The notes under the pieces are model-generated. The model was not told where the DNA came from, did no database searches, and was given only the letters and a program-made list of their open reading frames with translations. Shown in pieces: positions 9,671-17,657 of a DNA stretch of 64,000 nt. The DNA comes from an uncultured Mycoplasmatota bacterium (lineage in GTDB: Bacteria > Bacillota_I > Bacilli_A > RF39 > UBA660). The stretch is taken from the NCBI GenBank assembly GCA_900545005.1, contig UQXO01000001.1:62001-126000 (forward strand), in the 5' to 3' direction. A program made the translations under genes and the position numbers. Every line of letters begins with the position of its first letter. Within the stretch, counting starts at the first letter, position 1.

Positions 9671-10723
9671 TTAATTATTTTTTATCTTATTTATGAAATC
9701 TAAAATATCTTTAAAATATTTATTAAATGTTTGATTATCTAACTTTTTAATCTCAGTTTCATTGAAACTATGTAACTTCTTAATATCGTCATATTCCATA
9801 TAATCTAGAAAATTATTTGTATCTAAATTATAATGCCAGACTTTAAAAATATTATCTTTTTCATAAGTGATACTGATTATTTCATTATTACAATTATATT
9901 TAATAATGTAAGTATTACCTTTAATTTTTTCATCTTTAGAATAAATTTCTGTTTCATCATTATAATTAAAATTTTTCTTAATATAAGCTGGTATCTCTGA
10001 ACAAAAATGTTTAAGTTCATCCTTTGAAGTATCAGCTACGTTTTTAGAATTATCAAATACTAAGTTATCATTTACAAAGTATTCACTTATACTTAATTTG
10101 ATTTTTGTAGAATTAATTTCAATAAATAAATTATTTATGAAGTTATGGAAATTATTATCTAGGATATATTCTCCATAGCCTAATTTTTCTTTAAATGTAA
10201 GAACATTAGAATCATCTGTACATAGGATTTTGTCATCACCATAATATAAGCATACTTCTTTTAGATTTTCTTTATTAATCATCAAATTAAAATAAATTGT
10301 TTTATTAATCTTTAAGATATCACCATTTATTTTATAAGAACTATCTTCTGTTCCTATTGTATATATTCTCGTTTTCTTATATGAATTTAAAAAATAGTAA
10401 ACGAAAAATATAAATATAAAAGCAATTACTATCATTAATATAGTTATCAAAGATTTTTTCTTCTGAGTATGTATTTTATCAATAAATATTTCATTGGATT
10501 TAGAATTGCTTTTTAACTTCCCACAAGCATATATTTCTTCGATAGTTACATCATAAAGATTAGCTAAATCATATATTTTTTCGATGTCTGGGATAAAGCG
10601 ACCATTTTCCCACGATGAAATGGCCTGTCTTGTTATATGTAATTTATTAGCCAGTTCTTCTTGGGTGTAGTTATGTTTTATTCTTAAATCCTTTAGATAT
10701 TTTCCTATATTTTCAGCATTCAT
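9671..10723 (-). CDS. XRE-family regulator with transmembrane segment
   Basis: Residues 7-62 form a Cro/C1-type helix-turn-helix (YTQEELANKLHITRQAISSWENGR). A membrane helix follows at about residues 92-112, and the remaining 240 residues are an extracytoplasmic domain of unknown type. This build suggests a one-component sensor at the membrane that binds DNA inside and senses something outside. Three TGTTGCCTA repeats lie 112 bp upstream of its start and could be its operators. The genes downstream encode surface proteins of unknown role, which may be its targets. Confidence 0.75.
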   Translation of the reverse strand: MNAENIGKYLKDLRIKHNYTQEELANKLHITRQAISSWENGRFIPDIEKIYDLANLYDVTIEEIYACGKLKSNSKSNEIFIDKIHTQKKKSLITILMIVIAFIFIFFVYYFLNSYKKTRIYTIGTEDSSYKINGDILKINKTIYFNLMINKENLKEVCLYYGDDKILCTDDSNVLTFKEKLGYGEYILDNNFHNFINNLFIEINSTKIKLSISEYFVNDNLVFDNSKNVADTSKDELKHFCSEIPAYIKKNFNYNDETEIYSKDEKIKGNTYIIKYNCNNEIISITYEKDNIFKVWHYNLDTNNFLDYMEYDDIKKLHSFNETEIKKLDNQTFNKYFKDILDFINKIKNN

Positions 10724-10834
10724 TATATATTTTCTCCCTATTAAATCAATTTATTTACAATAAAAACTCTTTTGATAAGTATATTATACTACTAAAGTTA
10801 TTTTAAAAAAGAATTATTCTAAAGATACTTTAAG

Positions 10835-10867
10835 TGTTGCCTATTTGTTGCCTACCTGTTGCCTACG
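10835..10867. repeat. Three 11-bp direct repeats, TGTTGCCTANN
   Basis: TGTTGCCTA occurs at 10835, 10846 and 10857, exactly one helical turn apart, between the XRE gene and the rpsI terminator. Same-face repeats of this kind fit regulator binding sites or integrase arm sites. No integrase is present. Confidence 0.6.
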
Positions 10868-10894
10868 TATCATTTTAAATGGTCTTAAGAAAGC

Positions 10895-10926
10895 AAAAAA
10901 CCCCATAAACACTTAAGTTTATGAGG
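10895..10926 (-). terminator. Terminator of the rplM-rpsI operon
   Basis: On the minus strand CCTCATAAAC pairs with GTTTATGGGG and is followed by six T. It lies 19 bp after the rpsI stop. Confidence 0.85.
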
Positions 10927-10944
10927 AATGAAACTTTTAATATA

Positions 10945-11364
10945 TTATCTCTTAGAGAATTGTGGAGCACGACGGGCTTTTTTAAGTCCGTATTTCTTAC
11001 GTTCTTTAACTCTTGGGTCTCTAGTAACAAAACCTGCTTTTTTAAGAATCTTACGATAAGAATCTTCTCTTGTTTGATCAGCATTAGCATCAAATTCAAT
11101 TAATGCTCTTGTAATAGCATGACGAATAGCGCCAGCTTGTCCTGAGAAGCCACCACCCTTAACAGTTACTTCGATATCGAATTTTTCTTCGTTACCAGTA
11201 GCAACAAGTGGTTGTTTAATATCCATAACTAAAGTTGCATAAGGCATATATTCATCAACAAGTACACCATTAACAACGATTTTACCTTTTCCTAATGTTA
11301 ATCTTGCTTGAGCACTTGATCTTTTTCTACGACCAGTACCAGTCCATACTTTTTTATCTGTCAT
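10945..11364 (-). CDS. rpsI: Small-subunit ribosomal protein S9
   Basis: The 139-residue protein is full length for bacterial S9. It contains GTGRRKRSSAQARL at the N-terminus, GGGFSGQAGAIRHAITRAL in the middle, and the conserved tail KKARRAPQFSKR that reaches into the P-site of the 30S subunit. The ATG follows AGGAGG 6 nt away. It is co-transcribed with rplM 11 bp upstream, the standard pairing. Confidence 0.98.
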   Translation of the reverse strand: MTDKKVWTGTGRRKRSSAQARLTLGKGKIVVNGVLVDEYMPYATLVMDIKQPLVATGNEEKFDIEVTVKGGGFSGQAGAIRHAITRALIEFDANADQTREDSYRKILKKAGFVTRDPRVKERKKYGLKKARRAPQFSKR

Positions 11365-11375
11365 ATATTATCCTC

Positions 11376-11807
11376 CTACTTAACTTCTAATACTTCTGGT
11401 TTTTGAGCAGTTTGTTCATATTCAGAACCAGCATAAACAAATAATTTTCTATACATTTGTCTTCCTAAAGGTCCTTTTGGTAACATACCTTTAATAGCTC
11501 TTTCAACCATTTCTTCTGGATATTTAGTAATCATTTCTTTAGCAGTTCTTTCTCTTAAGCCACCAGCATATCTACTATGATTGTAATACATCTTATCGTT
11601 TAATTTATTACCTGTTAAAACAACTTTACTAGCATTAATAACGATAACATAATCACCACAATCAACATGAGGTGTGTATGTTGGTTTATGTTTTCCCTTA
11701 AGTACAGTAGCAACCTTAGTTGCAAGACGTCCTAGTGTTTGTCCTTCTGCATCGATAACATACCATTTACGGTCTACAGTTTCTTTTTTTTGCATGAATG
11801 TATTCAT
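11376..11807 (-). CDS. rplM: Large-subunit ribosomal protein L13
   Basis: The protein is 143 residues from the ATG at 11807, which follows AAAGGG; an in-frame extension of 16 residues upstream (MWEVEM...) is not part of L13 and falls in the leader. Family hallmarks are WYVIDAEGQTLGRLAT, KPTYTPHVDCGDYV and MLPKGPLGRQM. L13 is an early-assembly 50S protein. In Firmicutes it often controls its own operon through a leader RNA, and a 79-nt leader is present here. Confidence 0.97.
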   Translation of the reverse strand: MNTFMQKKETVDRKWYVIDAEGQTLGRLATKVATVLKGKHKPTYTPHVDCGDYVIVINASKVVLTGNKLNDKMYYNHSRYAGGLRERTAKEMITKYPEEMVERAIKGMLPKGPLGRQMYRKLFVYAGSEYEQTAQKPEVLEVK

Positions 11808-11886
11808 AATTTTTTCCCTTTCAATTATACTACTAATCATTTCGACTTCCCACATCTAATAATTTTTGTATAAATAAAATGTACCA
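11808..11886 (-). promoter_or_regulatory. Probable L13 leader RNA
   Basis: About 79 nt separate the predicted transcript start from rplM. The sequence (GATGTGGGAAGTCG, then GATTAGTAGTA) can fold and is more G-rich than surrounding gaps. Firmicutes carry an L13-binding leader in this place. Assignment is by position and general look, not by covariance. Confidence 0.45.
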
Positions 11887-11892
11887 TTTAAA

Positions 11893-11921
11893 AGTATATA
11901 GTAAGTCCCTCTTAAAGTCAA
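11893..11921 (-). promoter_or_regulatory. Promoter of rplM-rpsI
   Basis: On the minus strand TTGACT (11921-11916), 17 bp, TATACT (11898-11893): a near-consensus housekeeping promoter. Confidence 0.75.
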
Positions 11922-11943
11922 ACAAAACTTACAATATTTTAAT

Positions 11944-11965
11944 AAAAAAAGACCCATTATAGGTC
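11944..11965 (-). terminator. Short terminator overlapping the stop of the anchored thioredoxin-like gene
   Basis: GACC pairs with GGTC around the stop codon, followed by seven T on the minus strand. The stem is only 4-5 bp. Confidence 0.45.
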
Positions 11966-12487
11966 ATTGATATCTAATAACTGTTGAAAATCACCTTTTT
12001 CAAACAAATTATCATCTAATCTCGTAATTATATTGCCTTTCTTAATCTCACCATTAGTAACATAAATAATCGTTGGAACTTTAGTTACTTGGACATTGGT
12101 AAGCCCTAAGAGTTCATTAACAGCACTTATTCTAGTACCATCATCTTTTAAAGAGTCAATATTAACATAATAAAACTTATCTTTTAGTTTATATTGTTTA
12201 ATTAAAGACTTTAAATCTTTCTCTAGATCATATATTTCTTTACTACCAGTAGAAGCTATATAGATAAAATAAGTTCCTTTATTATTCTTTAACTCACTTA
12301 AATCCTCAGAGATATTATAAGACTTAGTGACTAGTTTATGTTTAACTAAGTAAGAAGAGTGAAGCTTATTTATATTTATTCCTTGAACAAAGTTATATAT
12401 CAAAAAGGAAATAATGAATAAACCAAGAATACCAACAATAAGAATAGTATATCTCTGATACTTACTTGGTAACTTCTTTTTAGTCAT
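11957..12487 (-). CDS. Membrane-anchored thioredoxin-fold-like protein lacking CxxC
   Basis: Start is set at the ATG at 12487 with AAAG upstream; a TTG three codons earlier sits too close to that site. The protein has a membrane helix at about residues 13-35. Its outer part shows a thioredoxin-like order: TYFIYIAS strand, KFYYVNID strand, then VTKVPTIIYVTNGEI with a proline before the strand like the cis-Pro of thioredoxin. There is no CxxC pair and no Cys in that domain, so it cannot act as a disulfide oxidoreductase. A binding or scaffold role is possible. Confidence 0.5.
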   Translation of the reverse strand: MTKKKLPSKYQRYTILIVGILGLFIISFLIYNFVQGININKLHSSYLVKHKLVTKSYNISEDLSELKNNKGTYFIYIASTGSKEIYDLEKDLKSLIKQYKLKDKFYYVNIDSLKDDGTRISAVNELLGLTNVQVTKVPTIIYVTNGEIKKGNIITRLDDNLFEKGDFQQLLDINDL

Positions 12488-12576
12488 AATAATCAACTAC
12501 TTTCTTATTTAGAGTATAACATAATTTTTTTGATTAGAAAATACATAATTTCTTAAAGAATGGTTATGCTACTAGT

Positions 12577-13071
12577 ATGAAATGGATTAATTATTATATA
12601 TATTATAGTATTCTAGGATTTTTATTTGAGACTTGTTGTAATGTTTTTATAAGAAGTAATTATTCAAGTGGAATTCTTTTTGGACCTTTTACTCCTATAT
12701 ATTTCTTTGGTTTTTTGATTATTATGTTCTTAGATAAGTTACTTAAGAAACAGGAGAATAAGAAGTTTAGAGATATAGTTTTCTTCTTTTTAAGTTTTAT
12801 TATGTTAACACTTGTTGAGTATATTGGAGGACATTTATCACACTTTATTATCGGGCATAATAAATGGTCTTATGAATCTTGGCCTTTAAGTATAGGAAAA
12901 TACATTAATCCTTTAGTATCCCTAGGATGGGCAACTGGTGCCTTAATATATGATAAATTCTTATTAAAAAGAATAAATAAAAGTATAGATAAAATGCCTC
13001 ACAGATTAACTTTCATCTTAGGGCTTTTATACATCATAGATTGTTATTTATCTATTAAAAATGGGTTTTAG
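12577..13071 (+). CDS. CmpB-type (putative ABC-transporter type IV) membrane protein
   Basis: The 164-residue protein has four or five membrane helices. The N-terminal GFLFETCC and the loop GILFGPFTPIYFFG match the ABC_trans_CmpB family, which occurs widely in Firmicutes. LVEYIGGHL is a second family-typical stretch. The molecular role of the family is not established. The gene is followed 50 bp later by the cotJ genes on the same strand, so it could be in the same unit. Confidence 0.7.
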   Translation: MKWINYYIYYSILGFLFETCCNVFIRSNYSSGILFGPFTPIYFFGFLIIMFLDKLLKKQENKKFRDIVFFFLSFIMLTLVEYIGGHLSHFIIGHNKWSYESWPLSIGKYINPLVSLGWATGALIYDKFLLKRINKSIDKMPHRLTFILGLLYIIDCYLSIKNGF

Positions 13072-13121
13072 CATAGACAATTAGAACATTTAGACATAGT
13101 TTATTTTAGGGAGGAAGAAAT

Positions 13122-13550
13122 ATGTTTTTTGATGATATTGATTTTTTAATTACCGGGAATTTACCTAATAGTGATAATTATAATCAAAGTAGGTTAGTAG
13201 ACTGTAAGATTGGATATGCTAGAGGAAATATGTTTAGAGATGAGTATATTCCCTATAAGAATTATAAAGCAAAAGAAGTTATACCTCAGACGGAAGAAGA
13301 GGCCTTGCTTTTAAAGATAAATGAGAGTGAGTTTGCTTTAAATGATATTAGTCTTTATTTAGATTTACATCCTGAAGATAAGGAAATGTATAGAAAGTTT
13401 AGGGAAGAGGTTAAGAAGTATAAAGATTATTTAGATAGATATGAGAGGATGTATCGTCCTTTAGAACTCACTAGCACTTACACAGATTCATATGATTATT
13501 ATAAAAATCCTTGGCCTTGGGATAATGATGGGGGTATTAAGTATGTATAA
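13122..13550 (+). CDS. CotJA-CotJB fusion, spore coat protein
   Basis: The first 60 residues resemble CotJA (LVDCKIGYARGNMF and DEYIPYKNY). From about residue 65 the protein matches CotJB (LLLKINESEFALNDISLYLDLHPED, then YRPLELT and the Trp-rich tail PWPWD). In Bacillus these are two separate small genes followed by cotJC. Here one 142-residue frame covers both, and the spacing and reading frame are continuous. The products are inner spore-coat proteins made in the mother cell. AGGGAGG gives a strong ribosome site. CATAGTTT at 13095 resembles a SigE -10 box, a weak hint only. Confidence 0.8.
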   Translation: MFFDDIDFLITGNLPNSDNYNQSRLVDCKIGYARGNMFRDEYIPYKNYKAKEVIPQTEEEALLLKINESEFALNDISLYLDLHPEDKEMYRKFREEVKKYKDYLDRYERMYRPLELTSTYTDSYDYYKNPWPWDNDGGIKYV

Positions 13551-14103
13551 GTATGAGAAACATTTAGCGTATCCGGTTAATATTAAGAAGAAAGATTTAA
13601 GAATGGCTAAATATATTATTGCTGGTTTAGGGGGATATGCTGGGGAACTTGCGGCCGCTTTAAGATATTTTTCACAGAGTTTTTCAATGCCTGATGCGAA
13701 GGGTAAAGCTTTACTTAATATGATTGCTACAGAAGAGCTGGGACATTGTGAGATGATTGCGACGATGTTTAGACAATTAATTAAAGGAGCAACGGTTGAG
13801 GAATTAGAAGCAGCTGGTCTTTCCGAATATTATATGGATCATGGTAGAGGGGTTTATCCGGTGAATCCTTCGGGAGTACCGTTTACCGCTAGTTATTTTG
13901 CTTCGACAGGGGATCCAATCGTTGATTTATGTGAAGATATGGCAGCAGAAGAGAAGGCGAGAGCAGGGTATGAGAATATGCTTAGTCTGGCTACGGATGA
14001 GGATTTAATCGGACCTTTGTTGTTCTTAAGACAAAGGGAAGTTGTACATTATAATCGTTTTAAAGAGTTATATGAATACTATAAAAGTCAAAATACTAAA
14101 TAA
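13543..14103 (+). CDS. cotJC: CotJC, manganese-catalase-like spore coat protein
   Basis: Start is the ATG at 13543, which overlaps the end of the cotJA-JB gene; GGGGG at 13530-13534 is the ribosome site and MYKYEKHLAYPVNI is the usual CotJC N-terminus. An upstream in-frame extension is in the other gene's coding region. The 186-residue protein is a four-helix ferritin-like fold. Metal ligands are visible in TEELGHCEM, EEKARAGYE and REVVHYNRF. Family members are dimanganese catalases of the spore coat. Overlap with the preceding gene suggests coupled translation. Confidence 0.92.
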   Translation: MYKYEKHLAYPVNIKKKDLRMAKYIIAGLGGYAGELAAALRYFSQSFSMPDAKGKALLNMIATEELGHCEMIATMFRQLIKGATVEELEAAGLSEYYMDHGRGVYPVNPSGVPFTASYFASTGDPIVDLCEDMAAEEKARAGYENMLSLATDEDLIGPLLFLRQREVVHYNRFKELYEYYKSQNTK

Positions 14104-14106
14104 AAA

Positions 14107-14155
14107 AGATATCCTAGTATCAAGTTTAATCTTAGTACGTAGGATATTCTTTTTA
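14107..14155 (+). terminator. Terminator after cotJC
   Basis: AGATATCCTA pairs with TAGGATATTCT around a 20-nt loop with further pairing, then TTTTTATT. It also lies against the 3' end of the opposing Rpn-like gene, so it may serve both strands. Confidence 0.7.
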
Positions 14156-15341
14156 TTATTCTAAAGAATTAATTTCTTCTAATGATAAACCAGTAACATT
14201 AGCAATTAAATCTTTGGATAAATTATTAGCTAACATATTTTTAACTATCTCTTTGGATTTATTCTCATTATCTTCCCTTAGTTTCCTATTTTCGGATGCT
14301 ATTTTTTCGTTTTCAGCGACCATCTTTTCGTTTTCAGCAACCATTTTTTCGTTTTCAGCGACTATCTTTTCGTTTTCAGCGACCATCTTTTCTTTTTCGG
14401 CAACCATCTTTTCTTTTTTGGCGGCCATTTTTTCGCTTTCAGCAAATATCTTAGAAGCTTTAGCAATATCAGCTTCCGCTTGCTTTCTAATTTCTTTAGC
14501 TTCGTCCTTGATTTGTTTGGCTTCAGCCCTAATTTGTCTGGCTTCGGCTTTAATATCTTCGGCATCAGATATTATTGTATTCATAAGCATTTCTTGGTTT
14601 GAATACTCCGTATAAAGAGCAATGTTGTCTTCATCAGCTGATAATTCTTTTACGCGATCAAATAGTTTAGTTCCTTCTTCTTCACCCATAATCTCTATAG
14701 CCTTTCTTAAGAAGACTTCTTCATCATCAGTATCTATTAACAAACACCAATTGGCAACTCTTCTTTCATATTCGTTAATTAGATTGTAACACGGATCTTT
14801 GCTTAAGTTAACAAAAATATTATAGATTTTATCATCCCAGCCGTAAGCAACCTTGCCATCTTGATCACGCATCTGATAAATGGCTACTAATCTTTTCGTA
14901 TCGTTATCTAAATCATCAAAGAAATTAAAATTTACTTGAACCAGACGGGCAATATTCTTATACTTATTGTTACCAACAGTTAAGGTATTCGCCCCAATTA
15001 TATTAGTATAAACTTTATTGCGATTTAACATTGGTAGTTGGGAATTTAGTTCAACATTGATATATTCATCTCTTTTAGGAGTCTTAAAGATTTCATGTTT
15101 AATTAGTAAATCTACTTTATTTAGCATTTTTCTTTTATTCATTATTTTTAGATCTCGATTAAGATATTCAATTTTACCTTCAAGGATATCTTTCTTAATA
15201 TTTAGAACATCTGATAACAATTGTTCTAAGGTACAATGATAAATAAAAGTCGCCTAAGATTTGTGTGAAAAGAAAATCTATTTTTAAAGGAATTAATTTT
15301 CCTTTAGGAAGAGGATTAATCCGGATATTATTCTTTGATAT
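14156..15341 (-). pseudogene. Rpn-family PD-(D/E)XK nuclease/transposase, frameshifted
   Basis: The intact frame from 15220 has YINVELN, the core strand of Rpn-family nucleases, but begins mid-domain. The missing N-terminus is found upstream in another frame: GKLIPLKIDFLFTQILGD matches the usual Rpn start, then the frame breaks near 15240. That upstream part has no ATG; its first codon after a GAAGGA site is ATA at 15341. The expected catalytic Asp strand is also altered (LNKVDLLI). The C-terminal half is a long coiled coil of AENEKMV heptads. Rpn proteins promote recombination and are linked to mobile DNA. This copy looks decayed. Confidence 0.7.
14285..14450. repeat. 21-bp tandem repeats encoding a heptad coiled coil
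   Basis: About eight imperfect units of TTTTCGTTTTCAGCGACCATC follow each other. Translated on the minus strand they give AENEKMV heptads. Variation between units is mostly in third-codon positions. Confidence 0.8.
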
Positions 15342-15356
15342 ATTATTTCCTTCTTT

Positions 15357-15869
15357 CTACTTCTTTAATTCTTGTAAGTAGATTTTTATCATACTTTCTG
15401 GAGTATGAGTTTTTTTAGCCATTTCGGGAATGGAAGCGCCAGCTGCTAAGAGATTAACGATATCATTTAATTTATCTTTTAAAGTAGCGGGATCATCATT
15501 GGTAAATCTTGCTAGTTCGTTAGCAATTAATCTTTCCTTACGATTTAGAGCCATGACATAACCATCTACTCCTAGGCGCTTGGCAGATTCTGCAACATCG
15601 TATCCTAAAAGATTTTTAAAAGTTTCATAAATATTATCTACCACGGCGGTTAATGATTCGCTACCTTTGGCATATTCATAAGCCGTTTTTAAATCAACAC
15701 TACAATAACTCATTAAATTTAAAATCTTTAAGCCATTAGTGGTTTCTTGGCCTAAAATTTCAGGATGTTTATCTAATTCATCAATGTCGATATTGATAAC
15801 AAACTTTTTAATAGGTCCATCTTCGACTTCATATGCTTTGATAGCGGCATTATTCATTTTTGTTTTCAT
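15357..15869 (-). CDS. Helical protein of unknown function
   Basis: Start is the ATG at 15869, 5 nt after AAGGAGGT; the in-frame extension of six codons upstream is that ribosome site itself. The 170-residue protein is not recognised. It is mostly helical, with a C-terminal segment (IPEMAKKTHTPESMIKIYLQEL) that resembles a helix-turn-helix. It has a clear promoter of its own with a TTCGGCCGAA palindrome in the untranslated leader, so it may be a self-regulated DNA-binding protein. The decayed nuclease gene follows on the same strand. Confidence 0.55.
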   Translation of the reverse strand: MKTKMNNAAIKAYEVEDGPIKKFVINIDIDELDKHPEILGQETTNGLKILNLMSYCSVDLKTAYEYAKGSESLTAVVDNIYETFKNLLGYDVAESAKRLGVDGYVMALNRKERLIANELARFTNDDPATLKDKLNDIVNLLAAGASIPEMAKKTHTPESMIKIYLQELKK

Positions 15870-15897
15870 TTTGACCTCCTTTTCCAAGAAGAATAAC

Positions 15898-15948
15898 TTC
15901 GGCCGAAAAATTATCCTTCTATATATATATATTGGCGGTCGAAGTCAA
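15898..15948 (-). promoter_or_regulatory. Promoter and possible operator of the 170-residue helical protein
   Basis: On the minus strand TTGACT (15948-15943), 17 bp, TATATA (15925-15920). The spacer carries TTCGACCGCC and the leader carries the perfect palindrome TTCGGCCGAA (15898-15907). These two related GC-rich sites in AT-rich DNA look like operator halves. Confidence 0.6.
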
Positions 15949-15962
15949 TTTTTGTTCATAAA

Positions 15963-15995
15963 TTGCAAAAAAGTTGCAAAAAATTGCAATTTTTT
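15963..15995. repeat. TTGCAAAAAA direct repeats
   Basis: TTGCAAAAAA at 15963 and 15974, then TTGCAATTTTTT at 15984. Spacing is 10-11 bp, in the gap between two divergent genes. Confidence 0.5.
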
Positions 15996-16124
15996 AACAT
16001 TTTCCATCTTTAGAAAACTTATTTAACTAAAAAATAATTATTTATAAACTTTTTAGACTAGAAAGAATATTTATGTGATAGAATAACAACCGATTTAGAT
16101 TTTAAAACTTACTAGAAAGGTGAT

Positions 16125-17657
16125 ATGGATATTAAGATAGGGGGATATCCTTTAGATAAAGAACAACTAAGAATAGCAACAACTAAAGAAAAAGAGGTTC
16201 TGGTAGTAGCAGGAGCAGGGTCAGGGAAAACTTTTACAATCGTAGGGCGCATCTGGTATTTAATTAATATAGAAAAAGTAAATCCGGAAGAGATATTATG
16301 TATTTCTTATACTAAGGATGCTGCAAGTAGTTTAAGAAATAAATTACTTAAAGAGTTTAATATTTTAATGAGTGTTTATACTTTTCATAAGCTTTCTATT
16401 AATATCTTAAAGAATAGTAATATTTATTTTAAGATTGCTAGTCCAGACTCTTTAGAGCTTATTATTGAGGAGTATTTAAGAATAGATATTCTTCTATATC
16501 CAGAACAACTTAAGTATTTAAGATTTATCCTAAAGATTAATTGGCATAGTACGGAAGAATATCTTAAGATTTTGGATAGTCATAAGGAAGAGATAGATAA
16601 GTTTATCAAGGTAGTAGCAACTTTTATTAGATTAATGAAGTGTAATGGAAAAGATATTTCTTTATTACAAGAGATATTAAAGAGACTAGGGAAGAATATA
16701 TTCAAGAGAATAGAGTGTTATTATATCTTAATAATTCTTAATATCTATGTGAAGTATAAAATTTATTTAGAAGAGAATGGAGAATATGACTTTGATGATT
16801 TAATTATGGAGGCTACTAAGATAGTTAAGGATAGTTCTTATACTAGGAAATTTAAATATATTATTATTGATGAGTACCAGGATAGTTCTTTTATTAGGTT
16901 TAATTTAATTAAAGAGATAGTTAATATTAATGAAGCTTATTTTATGGCCGTAGGAGATGATTTTCAGTCGATATATAAGTTCTCAGGGAGTGATATTGGG
17001 TTATTTATTAATTTTAAGGATTATTTTAAGAAAGGGAAAGTTCTAAAGATACAGACTACTTATCGGAATAGTCAGGAACTAGTTGATATTGCTGGGGATT
17101 TTATTATGAAGAATAAGATACAACTAAGAAAAGAGATGAGGTCTAATATCCATATTAAGAAACCAGTTAAGATTGTTTATTATGATTCTAAAGAAAAGGA
17201 TTTTTATAGATTATGTTCATATTTAAAAAGAAAGGGTAGTTATAATATATTAGTCTTAGGGAGGAATAACAACGATATAAAAGGGTATATGAGTAAAGAG
17301 GTTACTTTTAATGATGGGGTTATTAATCTGGGGAATGATAATATTATGAAGATAAATTATATGACTATGCATAGGTCTAAAGGACTGGAGTGTGATGATG
17401 TAGTTATTATTAACTTAAGAGATGATACGTTTGGATTTCCTTCACAGGTAGAGGCTGATAAGATATTAAACTACATTAGAAAGGATACAAAAAAAGACTT
17501 CTTAGAAGAAGAAAGAAGGCTATTTTATGTGGGATTAACTAGAGCAAAGAAGAATGTTTATTTATTTACACCGAAGAAAAAGGCTTCAATTTTTGTTATA
17601 GAACTCTTAAAGAATTATAAAGATAAACTGGAGATTATTAACAATCTTGACAAGTGA
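16125..17657 (+). CDS. Short UvrD/Rep-type superfamily 1 DNA helicase
   Basis: Helicase motifs appear in order: AGAGSGKT (Walker A, about residue 30), SYTKDAAS (Ia), IIIDEYQDSS (II), VGDDFQSIYKFSG (III), QTTYRNS (IV), TMHRSKGLECDDVVI (V) and FYVGLTRAKK (VI). At 510 residues it is about 200 shorter than PcrA/UvrD, and the 1B and 2B subdomains are reduced. It is closer to the small UvrD-like helicases found in Firmicutes. It is alone on the plus strand, and its last 20 bp overlap the 3' end of the convergent pilin gene. Its substrate is not known. Confidence 0.85.
   Translation: MDIKIGGYPLDKEQLRIATTKEKEVLVVAGAGSGKTFTIVGRIWYLINIEKVNPEEILCISYTKDAASSLRNKLLKEFNILMSVYTFHKLSINILKNSNIYFKIASPDSLELIIEEYLRIDILLYPEQLKYLRFILKINWHSTEEYLKILDSHKEEIDKFIKVVATFIRLMKCNGKDISLLQEILKRLGKNIFKRIECYYILIILNIYVKYKIYLEENGEYDFDDLIMEATKIVKDSSYTRKFKYIIIDEYQDSSFIRFNLIKEIVNINEAYFMAVGDDFQSIYKFSGSDIGLFINFKDYFKKGKVLKIQTTYRNSQELVDIAGDFIMKNKIQLRKEMRSNIHIKKPVKIVYYDSKEKDFYRLCSYLKRKGSYNILVLGRNNNDIKGYMSKEVTFNDGVINLGNDNIMKINYMTMHRSKGLECDDVVIINLRDDTFGFPSQVEADKILNYIRKDTKKDFLEEERRLFYVGLTRAKKNVYLFTPKKKASIFVIELLKNYKDKLEIINNLDK

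Noticed and set aside
14214..14615. Plus-strand frame of 133 codons
   Set aside because: It is the complement of the heptad repeats in the Rpn-like gene; its FSFSAT repeats are a by-product.
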